Shown: piece by piece, positions 52,488-63,182 of the stretch
How the letters are laid out: each line of letters opens with the position of its first letter
Numbering within the stretch: the stretch's first letter is position 1
Origin: Symbiodinium natans
Taxonomy: Eukaryota; Sar; Dinophyceae; Suessiales; Symbiodiniaceae
Length of the DNA stretch: 64,000 bases
Direction of reading: 5' to 3'
NCBI GenBank assembly: GCA_905221605.1
Contig: CAJNDS010002297.1
Span: forward strand, 198,501 to 262,500
Translations under genes and position numbers: made by a program
Notes under the pieces: generated by a model
Told to the model about the DNA's origin: nothing
The model's database searches: none
Seen by the model: only the letters and a program-made list of their open reading frames with translations

Positions 52488-52717
52488 CTGACTAGAGCAG
52501 GAACGTTCCGAGATGCGACCCCCAAGTCTCGAAACGCTGAACCCTCAACCCTCAACCCAAAACCCTGAAACCCTAAACCCTAAACCCTAAACCGAAAACC
52601 CTCAACCCAAAAGGCCTCAACCCGCAACACGATAAGCCCTTTGAAGCCAGGGGGCGACGGAGACGCCTCAGTCGCTGAGCCGAGGACCGCGCTGCAGGAG
52701 GAGCGCGTCTCCTGAAA

Positions 52718-52824
52718 GGGTTTAGGGTTTGGGGTTTGGGGTTTGGGGTTTAGGGTTTAGGGTTTAGGGTTTAGGGTTTAGGGTTTAGGGTTTAGGGTTT
52801 AGGGTTTAGGGTTTAGGGTTTAGG
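52718..52824 (+). repeat. Interstitial TTTAGGG array
   Basis: About fifteen heptamers, two TTTGGGG near the left end. A C-strand tract of opposite orientation lies at 52560-52592. Confidence 0.95.
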
Positions 52825-55800
52825 GGGGATTTGGCGATTTGGGAATTTAGGGCTTTGGGACTTGGGGATTTGGGGATGTGGGAGTTTGGGATGAGGGGCT
52901 ACTCCCTGCACACAGCCCAAGATGAATCAAACTTGCGACACGACTCAAAGGAGCCCCCAAACAAGCTGAAAAAAGCGCTTTGAAACAACCTTACAACCCC
53001 TGCAAGGCCCCTAAAAACCAAAAACTACAACTCTAACTACACAGAGTCGCCTTATGAAATTGGAACCTACTATACCCTGGAAACTCTTGTAGCTGACTCT
53101 TCTCGAGCGAGGGGAAAATGTAGGATTAGGGGGTTGGGGAACATTCATTCTGAGAGCGTCGGATTTGGGTTTTCTAAGTTTTCTGCGAGGCCGTGAGGGC
53201 TTCGCAGTTGGCTGTAGGGCTTTTGCATTCACACGCTGCTTGGCAGGTTCTGCGTGCCTACACATATAGTGCCTCTCGATGGGTGAAGGCATAGCCAAAT
53301 ACGAGGGCAAGATCAGCTGGCTGACTTGGGGGTTCTGGCTGCAGTTGGCCTAGCTTCTCGTGCTAGACGTGGTCAAGTGGCGTGCGTGTCTGGTCCCTAA
53401 ACCCTAAACCTGTAGTGGCCGAGGTGTGTCTTCTTATGCTTGGAGCCTAGTTCGACAAGGCACATGACGTACTTCCCACCCAAGCCAACTCACAACTCCC
53501 AGGGTTGAGGACCACAGGATCTTCGATCTTGAGGGGGTTTTGGGCTTGGGCCAGCGATCCCTGTAAAGACTACGTAAACGACTTCAAGAGACATCCCAGA
53601 GGAGAGCGCACTACGCTTCTGGTGAGATGAGTTTGGAACTTCCTGCGATGTACATGCATCTGGGAAGTTCCAGCCTGTGGAAGACGCAAAGCGTTTCAGC
53701 ACATTCTTCCGCAGCCCACAATAGTAACCGACTGAGACGTCAACAAGCTTAGCGGTTTAGCGGCCGAGGGAGTCATGACCCCTGGGCTCCCTTCGCAGCA
53801 TTCTGCACTCCCGCGGGTAGGTTTCATCTCTCCTAGGAGGCGGTAAGAGACTCGTAGGGTTCTTTAGTCATTGATGCCGCAGGGTTACCCAGTTGCATGC
53901 GAAGGCGTGAGTTCATCGTCGCTATTTTTCCTCTCGACTTTATCGGTTCAACGCCAGCTTGCATCCGCTGCGGCTTTGTCTCCGTCCCTCTCTCGCTCTC
54001 TGCCTCTTTTTTGGTGTGTGTTTGCTGCTAATGTACAGAGAGACTTTGTTTGACTTGCAGCGGCGACTCTTAGAAATCCTCTTCATGCAAAGCCCCGCAT
54101 AGAGCAAGCACCACCTTCCAGAACATCACTTGATCCAGATGTTAGCTGAGACGCTTTGCGTGGTACGGCTGTCATGGCAGATCCCTTCCCTTGTTTGGAA
54201 GAGACCGGTGCGCCGCTGGCCCCAAACCCTAGACCCGGTACCCAAAACCCAGCAGACCACTGAAAGCCAGGTACAAAGGTAGTTCGAAATTCAGCGTTCA
54301 GGGTACATGTGGGCGGCGACACGTCTCAGGCAGCCTGTGCAAGTACTGACGCTGCCCACACCACTTCCGGATTCCGGGCTGCCGTGTTTTATTCAACTCT
54401 GGGTGGCGCTGTAAACCCATGCTGAGTAGTAGCTCCAGTAGTCGCTAAAGTCATCACCCCCCCCCCCCCACCCGCAAGTTACGTTGCTTCTTGCTTGGAA
54501 CCCTCTGGTCTTGCTCAAATTGCTATGGTTTTGAAGTGTTGCTCTCAGCATGAGGACCGCTGAGGTTCTACTTCTCCTAAAATCACTTGACCCGAGTCCG
54601 GAAGACGTGCAGAACAACAGAAAGTGCAGCAGTGAGACCGATCATAAACCTACGGTTGCGACTGAATCCTGAATCCCAGACCTTGAAACCGCTTGAGCAC
54701 CACAAAGGGTACAACAAAAGCCAGACCCTCCCAAACCCTACTAGGCCCTACAAACTATGCTCTGACACTCAGAAATTCGCTGACTTGGCAGGCTTAGGCC
54801 GTGGGTTGCCATGACTGCAAGTTCAATGAGAAGCCGCGCCAAGTCAGTCCATCGCCAAATTTCGAGCCTCTTCCTGTGCTTCCTGGCAGAGACATTGAGG
54901 TGTGGGTGGGCTCGCGCATAGCTCCTCTTACCCTAAACCCTAAGCCCTAAACCTGTAGCGACCCAGACCCCGTAACACTTCTGCGTCTGGGGCCAAATTC
55001 CAAGGGCGCGGAGCTCCCAAAGGGTGTCATAGTGTCTGGGGCTGAGTGCACTAGACTGCTGAGTTAGGAATTGCCGGGTGCGTCTTGCTACGACTCGGCA
55101 GGCCCTCCTTCCGTAGCTTCTGCCGATGGAGATGTCCTGCCCAGGTTTCCAGCTATAAGGGCTTTTTTTGGATTTCCAGGCATCCGTTGGGGGGCCTTGT
55201 GCGATTGAGCGAGGGCTTGGTGTTTCGGGCTCTGCACATCAACCGGAAGGCGCAGTTTAGGCTGGAAGACTTGCACAGGAAAGATCAAGTGGCGCTGATG
55301 AGGTTTGAAAGTGCAAACCCACAGGCGAAGTGGAAAGACCGAAGCACATTGCTTGTGGTCCATGCGCCTCAGGGTTAGACTTCACACGCCCAAGTCGTAG
55401 TGAGTCGTTGTGTGCAGAAAGACAGGGGGAGTATGCAGTTGCCTCCCGAATGTTTCATGTCAAATGACAACGAGCTCCATGATTCCAAACGATTCTTCCA
55501 GGCCCTTCGTTTCCAGGCCCTTCGTTTCCCTACACAGGCGTGAAGACAAAGGCCCCCCCCCCCTTCCCATGAAGGGCTGTTTTAGGGTAGTTGGGGTAGA
55601 AGCGCATCCCCCGTGACAAACCCAGATGAAATTGCCTAAACCCGAACAGCCCAAGCCCAAATGCCTGATGAAGCCCTAAAACCCCGAAAGCCCGAAACCC
55701 TGAAAGCCGAAAGGCCACTACAGCCCGAAGCGCAGCAAAACGTAGAAGCCTGCGAAGCAGCTGACACGACTGAAGCTTGTAAGCATCCCATTCAAGTCAG

Positions 55801-55869
55801 GGTGCTGCTTTTCTGGGGTTCTGGGGCTCAACAGTTCTAGGGGGTTTCAGGGCTCCAGGACTCCAGGGC
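52825..55869. other. Subtelomeric spacer
   Basis: No supported gene. A 97-codon plus frame (55085-55378) with LHINRKAQFRLEDLHRKDQ could be a gene fragment, but the opposite strand is also open. C10 and C9 tracts lie near 54458 and 55553. Confidence 0.4.
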
Positions 55870-55988
55870 TTAGGGTTTAGGGTTTAGGGTTTAGGGTTTA
55901 GGGTTTAGGGTTTAGGGTTTAGGGTTTAGGGTTTAGGGTTTAGGGTTTAGGGTTTAGGGTTTAGGGTTTAGGGTTTAGGGTTTAGGGT
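55870..55988 (+). repeat. Interstitial (TTTAGGG)17 array
   Basis: Perfect heptamers over 119 bases. Confidence 0.97.
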
Positions 55989-56992
55989 GAGGCAAGCCCC
56001 CCCCCCCAAGACTCCTCGGTACCAGGCTGCTGCCCCCGAGGCCTCCTCCTCGAAAACGTCGCTGGTTCGGAGGCTTTGGGGACTTGGGGTTCAGGGTCTC
56101 TTGGGGCTTCGGGTTTTTGGGGGGCTTGGGAGTGTAGTTTAGGCCCTGGGTTTTGTGTAGCTCTGGGGCCTTTTCTGGCTTTTTGGGGGGGTGTTGGGTT
56201 TGGGTTGTTTGAGGTTCGGGGTTTAGGATTTAGGGGAGCCGGTCACGCTCAGGGTTCAGGCCCTAAGCCCCCTGAACCCTAAAAACCCTAAACCCTAAAC
56301 CCTGCCAAGGCCCCAACCTCAGTAATGGAGGTGTGGTCCAGGGACTTCAACTGCGGCAAGCAGCCGAGGATGAAGCATCCTCGGGTTCACGTGGGCTTGA
56401 GGGGCCGAAGCGTCCCAGGGTGACTCCAAAAGCTTTGTAAGCCTTGGCGTGAGGGAAATACATTGGGACTTCTCCAGCCATGTATTTAGCAGTCTGAAAG
56501 CATTTTGACTTAGCTTTCGTTTAAATTGATTTCGGCGATGCACTCGAACTTAATTCCAGCTGTGAACTAGGTACCTTATCCTCATTGTTATGCGCCTACT
56601 CACACCATGCGCTGGGCTCCCGGCTATAGATGCCGGCTGACTGGATCGGATTGCCGTTCCTGAGCCATACTGGGACATCCCCCTGCACCCTAAACCCTAA
56701 AGGCTTTGTCTGTAATCTCCCTGAGCCTGGCACCGACAGCCCTGAAGGCCTCAAGCCCGAAACCCTACAGAGCCCCCAGGAGCCCAAAAGCAAAAGAGCT
56801 CTGACGGTCCGGAAAAAACCTTGAACCCGAAACCCCACACTCCCTAAAACCCCAAAAGCCCCGAAACCCTGAAGAAAACTCTAAACGCCTAAACCCGGGA
56901 AGCACTGAACACGAAAGCGAGACGAAAAGCCCAGGCGCATGGTCAGTGAGATCAGCTTTGGCAGCTTCATGAGACGCTCCACCTTGCAAGGG
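55989..56992. other. Subtelomeric spacer
   Basis: No gene is recognised. It is G-rich (TTGGGG-type) on the left and has CCCGAAACCCT-type decayed telomere sequence on the right. Confidence 0.45.
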
Positions 56993-57057
56993 GTTAGGGT
57001 TTAGGGTTTAGGGTTTAGGGTTTAGGGTTTAGGGTTTAGGGTTTAGGGTTTAGGGTT
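56993..57057 (+). repeat. Interstitial TTTAGGG array
   Basis: Nine heptamers. Confidence 0.95.
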
Positions 57058-57203
57058 TTGGGTTCGGGTTTGAGGTTTAGCTCCAGGGTTTAGGGTTTGG
57101 GAGCGGCGTTCGGCAACCGCGATGAACCTCCTACCCTGAACCCCGAAAGCCTCAACCCCAAGACCCTAAACCCCCAACCCTGAAGAAGAGCGCCCTGAAC
57201 CTA

Positions 57204-57301
57204 CACCCTAAACCCTAAACCCTCCCTAAAACCCTAAACCCTAAACCCTAAACCCTAAACCCTAAACCCTAAAGCCTAAACCCTAAACCCTAAACCCTAA
57301 G
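57204..57301 (-). repeat. Interstitial CCCTAAA array
   Basis: Thirteen or so heptamers in C-strand orientation, facing the 56993 array across about 150 bases. Confidence 0.95.
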
Positions 57302-57983
57302 CCGAACCCCTGAAGTCCTGCAAGGCTTCTATGGCCGGTTGTTTTCGCATCCAGCCCTGGACCCTCAACCTTCAAAAAGCTTCAGAGACCTGCTTGCCAG
57401 TCAGGCACAGCTCCCAGCTTCGAGATGTTGTTCCCGTGAAGGTAGAGCGCCTGCAGTAAAGGCTGCTTTCCAGACGGACTGCACGGTCCCGACTTTCGAA
57501 GCCCCTCTCTGGGTGAGGAGAATGGGTTGACTGGCTTTCGATTTCAGTTTTAGAGTTTAGAGGGTTAGGGTTCAGAGTTTGGCGTTCTTGTTTAAGACAC
57601 TTTTCGGGGGTCTGACATGCTTGTTCACAAGAGGTCCAGCAGCAATTCTGCAGAAGAGGCCATCTTTGATCGCCCTCCTAAGCCGGACTCCCCATATTGC
57701 GAGTCGATTCGGAGGCTTCCCCGAAAAAAGGGTGAGGATGTACCTCTTTGGGAGGTCCTTACAAACAGAGTTTTGCTAGAGTTCCGGCATATCAGGCATA
57801 TCAAGGGTACCCCGACTTTGCAGGTCAATATTCTCCTATGTTAAGGTAAGTTGTGTTGCTTTCATGTTGTTTTTTTTTTTGGGGGGGGGGCCCATAAACA
57901 CGAATTTTGAATGGCTTTCTGAGGATTCTGTCTAGGAAGCAAGGGCCCAAGCCCTAGCTCCAAGATCAAAAATACGACTCAAG
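57302..57983. other. Subtelomeric spacer
   Basis: A 75-codon plus frame at 57617-57844 (RPPKPDSPYCESIRRLPRKK) has gene-like composition but no partner exons. A T10-G10 tract lies at 57871-57890. Confidence 0.35.
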
Positions 57984-58101
57984 CCCTAAACCCTAAACCC
58001 CAAACCCCTAACCCAAACCCTAGACCCCAAACCCTAAACCCCAAACCCCAAAGCCCAAACCCTAAACCCTAAACCCTGAACCTAAACCCCTGAACCCTAA
58101 A
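57984..58101 (-). repeat. Degenerate CCCTAAA/CCCCAAA array
   Basis: C-strand heptamers with CCCCAAA and CCCTAGA variants. It faces a G-strand array at 58187-58265, and a further C-strand tract lies at 58353-58393. Confidence 0.9.
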
Positions 58102-58186
58102 CGGAACCCTGCAGGGGGCCTTCATGTTGGGGAACTTCAGGATCTCGAGGTCAACTGTGGAGAGGTGGTTGAAAGAGACCTGGTAG

Positions 58187-58265
58187 GGGTTTAGGGTTTA
58201 GAGTTTAGGGTTTAGGGTTTAGGGCTTAGGGTTTAGGGTTCAGGGTTGAGGGCTCAGGGCTTCGG
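58187..58265 (+). repeat. TTTAGGG array with variants
   Basis: Eleven heptamers, decaying at the right end to TTGAGGG, CTCAGGG and TTCGGG. Confidence 0.9.
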
Positions 58266-58696
58266 GCTCAGGCAGGGGTGTGGCTTGTCGTGAGTGTTTT
58301 TTTTTTCGCGGGCGGCCCGAAACCCTCACACGGTGTTGCGCGTTTAGGTCTTTGTAACCCTAAACCCTAACCCTAAACCCTAAACCCTAAACCGTAGGCC
58401 TCAGGGCGTAGCGCTTGGAGTTGAAGGTGTTGGGGCTCAGCGTTGGCAGAGCGGTGGTTCTAGGCCGGTTTGGGCTGGGGCCCGGTGCCACCAAACAGCC
58501 CTACACCTGAAAACTGGACAGGAAAAAAGCCTACTCACCCCCACCCCCCAAAAAACTAGAGAGGGATGGCCCGAAAGCATCGATTTGCCGTGCGTTGACT
58601 CCATGCAGTTGACTCTTTGCAGCCGAAGTGTATGCACTTGGACAAATGTATGCACTTACATGGTTGCATAGTCACTTGTACACTGCACTTGTCTGA

Positions 58697-59190
58697 TTTG
58701 CGATGGTTTTGGAACCAGCGAATTCGGGGACCATGGTATACTTGCGATGCTTTTTGAACCAGCGAATTCGGGGACCATGGTTTTCGCGATGGTTTTTGGA
58801 ACCAGCGAATTCGGGGACCATGGTTTTTGCGATGGTTTTGGAAACAGCGATTTCGGGGACCATGGTATTTGCGATGCTTTTGGAAACAGCGAATTCGGGG
58901 ACCATGGTATTTGCGATGGTTTTGGAACCAGCGAATTCGGGGACCAGGGTATTTGCGATGGTTTTGGAACCACGATATTTGCGAGGTTTTCGAGGCCCCG
59001 GAATTCGAGTCCCACGACATTTGCAAGGGTTTCGAGGAATTCGAGTCCCAATATTTGCGAGGTTTTCGAGGCCCCGGAATTCGAGTCCCACGACATTTGC
59101 AAGGGTTTCGAGGAATTCGAGCCCCGCGATATTTGCGATGGTTTATTTGCGATGGTTTCGACATGCAAGCTCCGGGTGTCCGCGGCGGGA
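58697..59190 (+). repeat. 42-bp satellite, subfamilies I and II
   Basis: Subfamily I (58697-58970): about seven units of GCGAATTCGGGGACCATGGT plus TTTGCGATGGTTTTGGAACC. Subfamily II (58972-59150): TATTTGCGAGGTTTTCGAGG plus CCCCGGAATTCGAGTCCCAC, alternating with a 36-base shortened unit. Both keep the core TTTGCRANGBTTT. Confidence 0.9.
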
Positions 59191-59232
59191 ATGCTATTTG
59201 CGAGGTTTTCAAGTACGTCCGGAATTCCGCTT

Positions 59233-59790
59233 CCCCCAGATGTCCGTTACCATGCTATTTGCAGTGTTTTCAAGCGCCCAGATGTCCGTTACCATGCTAT
59301 TTGCGGTGTTTTCAAGCGCCCAGATGTCCGTTACCATGCTATTTGCAGTGTTTTCAAGCGCCCAGATGTCCGTTACCATGCAATTTGCGGTGTTTTCATG
59401 CGCCCAGATGTCCGTTACCATGCTATTTGCGGCGTTTTCAGACGCCCAGCGTGTCCGCGGCGTACTACGTCTGTACTACAAACAGTCGACAAGCATGTCC
59501 GGAATTCCGCTTCCATGCTATTTGCGAGGTTTTCGCATGTCCGGAATTCCGCTTCCATGCTATTTGCGGTGTTTTCAAGCGCCCAGTTGTCCGTTACCAT
59601 GCTATTTGCGGTGTTTTCAAGCGCCATATGTCCGTTACCATACTCTTTGCGGTGTTTTCGAGCGCCCAGATGTCCGTTACCATGCTATTTGCGGTGTTTT
59701 CATGCGCCCAGATGTCCGTTACCATGCTATTTGCGGTGTTTTCATGCGCCCAGATGTCCGTTACCATGCTATTTGCGGTGTTTTCAGACA
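59233..59790 (+). repeat. 42-bp satellite, subfamily III
   Basis: About a dozen units of GCGCCCAGATGTCCGTTACC plus ATGCTATTTGCGGTGTTTTC. Two interruptions near 59450-59560 introduce the GTCCGCGGCGTACTAC unit of the next array. Confidence 0.9.
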
Positions 59791-59792
59791 CC

Positions 59793-60195
59793 CAGCGTGT
59801 CCGCGGCGTACTACATCTGTACTACAAACAGTCGACTTTCCAGCCACGGCAGCTCCGCGTGTCCGCGGCGTACTACGTTTGTACTACAAAATGTCAACTA
59901 TCCAGCCACGGGGAAGCTCCGGGGGCGTCCGTGGCGTACTACATTTGTACTACAAAAGTCGACTTTCCAGACACGGGGAAGCTCCGGGCGTCCCCGGCGT
60001 ACTCCATTTGTGCTACAAAAGTCGACTTTCCAGCCACGGAAGCTCCGCGTGTCCGCGGCGTACTACGTTTGTACTACAAAAATCGACTTTCCAGCCATGG
60101 AAGCTCCGGGTGTCCGCGGCGTACTACGTTTGTACTACAAAAAGTCGACTTTGCAGCCACGGAAGTCCCCGGCGTACTATGTCTGTACTACAAGA
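59793..60195 (+). repeat. Tandem repeat of about 61 bp
   Basis: The anchor CGGCGTACT recurs near 59804, 59866, 59932, 59995, 60056, 60117 and 60170 (spacing 53-66). Units share TTTGTACTACAAAA, GTCGACTTTCCAGCCACG and GAAGCTCCG. Confidence 0.9.
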
Positions 60196-60210
60196 GTCGA
60201 AAAACAAAAA

Positions 60211-60785
60211 ACGCAAAAACACGACGGTTTTGGCACCGCGACCACGCGAAAACCCGCAGAGGGGTTACGTTTGTATGTCAGGAAACGCAAAAACACGACG
60301 GTTTTGGCACCGCGCCAACGCCGACACCCGCAGAGGGGTTACGTTTGTATGTCAAAAAACGCAAAAACACGATGGTTTTGGCACCGCGCCAACGCGGAAA
60401 CCCGCAGAGGGTTGACGCGCGCACGAAAAAAATGCAAAAAAACGATGGTTTTAGCACCGCGACCCGGCGATTAGCCGCAGAGGGTTGTCCGCGCACCGAC
60501 AAAAACGCAAAAAAACGACGGTTTTAGCACCGCGACCACGCCGAAACCCGCAGAGGGTTGTCCGCGCACCGACAAAAACGCAAAAAAACGATGGTTTTAG
60601 CGCCGCGACCACGCCGAAACCCGCAGAGGGTTGTCCGCGGACACAAAGAAACGTAAAAAAACGACGGTTTTAGCGCCGCGACCACGCCGAAACCCGCAGA
60701 GGGTTGTCCGTGGACACAAAGAAACGTAAAAAAACGACGGCTTTAGCACCGCGACCACGCCGAAACCCGCAGAGGGTTGCAATCC
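60211..60785 (+). repeat. 73-74-bp tandem repeat, eight units
   Basis: Units begin at 60211, 60285, 60359 (spacing 74), then 60432, 60505, 60578, 60651 and 60724 (spacing 73). They share AAAAACACGACGGTTTT, GCACCGCG and CCCGCAGAGGG. Confidence 0.95.
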
Positions 60786-60913
60786 CGATTGGCGATGTCA
60801 ACCCAGCCCGCCGCCTTAGAAAGAGTAATTTTAATTTAGAAATCTAGGACTGGGTACGAAGGTCTAGTAAATTCTACGTAAATCTTGAAGTTTGTATTCA
60901 CTTGTATACTAAA
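60786..60913. other. Short spacer
   Basis: Unique sequence between two satellites, nothing recognised. Confidence 0.5.
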
Positions 60914-61312
60914 CTCTATGCAATTCACTCTATGCAATTCACTCTATGCACTTCACTCTATGCACTTAACTCTATGCACTTCACTCTATGCACTTCACTC
61001 TATGCACTTCACTCTATGCACTTCACTCTATGCACTTCACTCTATGCACTTCACTCTATGCACTTCACTCTATGCACTTCACTCTATGCGCTTCACTCTG
61101 TGCACTTCACTCTGTGCACTTGCCTCTATGCACTTCACTCTATGCACTTTGCTCTATGCGCTTCACTCTATGCACTTCGCTCTATGCACTTCACTCTATG
61201 CACTTCGCTCTATGCACTTCACTCTATGCACTTCACTCTATGCACTTCACTCTATGCACTTCACTCTATGCACTTCACTCTATGCACTTCACTCTATGCA
61301 CTTCAGTCTATG
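60914..61312 (+). repeat. 14-bp satellite, about 28 units
   Basis: Units of CACTCTATGCACTT(C) at a strict 14-base step, with occasional CTATGCGC or CTGTGC variants. It is open in all plus frames as an MHFTLCTSLYALHS repeat, which is not a credible gene. Confidence 0.95.
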
Positions 61313-61374
61313 TTGTTGTGTCAGGGGGCTCCGCACGGAAGAACCCTTCGCGATGCTTTCGGGAAAACATCTTT

Positions 61375-61505
61375 ATAATAATTTAATAGTAGTAATAATC
61401 ATAATGCTAATAATCATAATACGAATAATAACAATAAAAATAGTAATAATAATAATAATAAATAATAATAATAATAATGAAAATCATAGTAATATTAACA
61501 AACTC

Positions 61506-61550
<45 letters not shown>
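61375..61550. repeat. AT-rich microsatellites: (AAT)n then (AACT)n
   Basis: AATAATAAT-type sequence over 61375-61495, then about eleven AACT units at 61507-61550. Confidence 0.9.
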
Positions 61551-61551
<1 letters not shown>

Positions 61552-61733
61552 AAAAAATAAACAAATGAATGATGATAAACTGTCAACCCAATCAACCCTA
61601 TTTCCGAAACCCTAAACCCCGAAACCCTGACCCCAGCCAATCTGAACCCACACTCACCCTCAATCCGACAACAGAGAGCCTGGAAGCCTTGTTGGGGCTC
61701 AAAGGACATCACGGCTGCGAGGTTGAACAAGAG

Positions 61734-61798
61734 TTTAGGGTTTAGGGTTTAGGGCTTAGGGCTTAGGGCTTAGGACTTAGGGTTTAGGGTTTAGGGTT
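61734..61798 (+). repeat. TTTAGGG array with CTTAGGG variants
   Basis: Nine heptamers; the middle ones are CTTAGGG and CTTAGGA. Confidence 0.9.
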
Positions 61799-61959
61799 CA
61801 GCATCTCTGGTCCAAGCATTCACTAAGGGTTTCTGTCATCACCCTACGTGTTTGGCATCACCCCTCCCTCCCAGATCCCTCTTCATCTGAATTACATATC
61901 TTCTTTCTTACTTTAGTTGATCATTTAGCTCGCAACATTCTTTCTCGACTCGGCACCGT
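61799..61959. other. Short spacer
   Basis: Unique pyrimidine-rich sequence, nothing recognised. Confidence 0.4.
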
Positions 61960-63165
61960 CGGTTTTCTGGGTTTTTGACCAAAACCGAGCCTTCACCGGT
62001 TTCAAAAATTTCCAATTTTTCAAGGTTTTTCAAGGTTTTTCAGAGTTTTTCAGTGTTTTTTAAGGTTTTTCAATGTTTTTCAGGGTTTTTAAGCTCAGTT
62101 CTGATGAAGGGCCGCCCCCGCGACCTTTTCACAGCCTAGTTTTGGTCAAGGGGGGGGTGGTATTTTTCAATTTTAAAGGCAAAATAGTCTTCGGAGACCC
62201 CCCCTTGCCTCAAATTCCGACCCCCCTTGAGAGGGAAAGTTTGCCTCCAAAAACACCCCAAATGAGGGGGACCCCAGGATCGGCCCGGCTCCCTATTTAA
62301 AATGTGATTTTTTAGTACTGAAATCGACGGTCCCGATTGGGCTCTCGTTTTCTGGATTTTTTCACCAAAACGGAGCCTTCACCTCAGGATTGCATGTTTT
62401 TCAAGGTTTTTCAAAGTTTTTCAGTGTTTTTTAAGGTTTTTCAATGTTTTTCAGGGTTTTTAAGCCTCAGTTCTGATGAAGTGCCGCCCCCGCGACCTTT
62501 TCACAGCCTAATTTTGGTCAAGGGGGGGTGGTATTTTTCAATTTTAAAAGCAAAATAGTCTTTGGAGCATTTTTCAATTTTAAAGGCAAAATAGTCTTCG
62601 GAGACCCCCCTTGCCTCAAACTCCGACCGCCCTTGAGAGGGAAAGTTTGCTTCTAAAAACACCCCAAATGAAGGGGGACCCCAGGATTGGGCCGGGTGCC
62701 TATTAAAAATGCGATTTTTTAGTACTGAAACCGACGGTTCTGGGTGGGCTCTCGCTTTCTGGTTTTTTGACCAAAACGGAGCTTTCACCTCAGGATTGCA
62801 AGTTTTTCAAGGTTTTTCAAAGTTTTTCAGAGTTTTTCAATGTTTTTTAAGGTTTTTCAATGTTTTTCAGTGTTTTAAGCCTCAATGCTGACGAAGGGCC
62901 GCCCCCGCGACCTTTTCACAGCCTAGTTTTGGTCAAGGGGGGGTGGTATTTTTCAATTTTAAAGGCAAAATAGTCTTCGGAGACCCCCCCTTGCCTCAAA
63001 CTCCGACCCCCCCTTGAGAGGGAAAGTTTGCTTCCAAAAACACCCCAAATGAGGGGGACCCCAGGATCGGCCCCGGGTCCCTATTTAAAATGTGATTTTT
63101 TAGTACTGAAATCGACGTTTTTGGGTGGGCTCTCGTTTTCTGGATTTTTGACCAAAACGGCCGCT
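61960..63165 (+). repeat. Subtelomeric satellite of about 400 bp with phased T-tracts, three units
   Basis: The marker TTTTTTAGTACTGAAA occurs near 62300, 62707 and 63089, and GCCGCCCCCGCGACCTTTTC near 62110, 62483 and 62899. Each unit holds a block of seven or eight T5 tracts whose starts are exactly 10 bases apart (62016-62090, 62397-62461, 62803-62876), followed by TTTTGGTCAAGGGGGG, AAAATAGTCTTCGGAG and CACCCCAAATGA. No gene is present. Confidence 0.95.
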
Positions 63166-63182
63166 CCAGCAAGTCCCCGGGC

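Noticed and set aside
51734-52495. 253-codon plus frame
   Set aside because: Crosses a CGGAAGCCC tandem tract and ends in G21; no recognisable domain.
58703-60527. Three overlapping plus-strand frames of 566-575 codons
   Set aside because: They run through tandem satellites whose periods are mostly not multiples of three and whose translation is repetitive in every frame. Reported as a stop-free tract, not as genes.
60885-61514. 209-codon frame MHFTLCTSLYALHS repeat
   Set aside because: Entirely produced by a 14-bp satellite open in all three plus frames.
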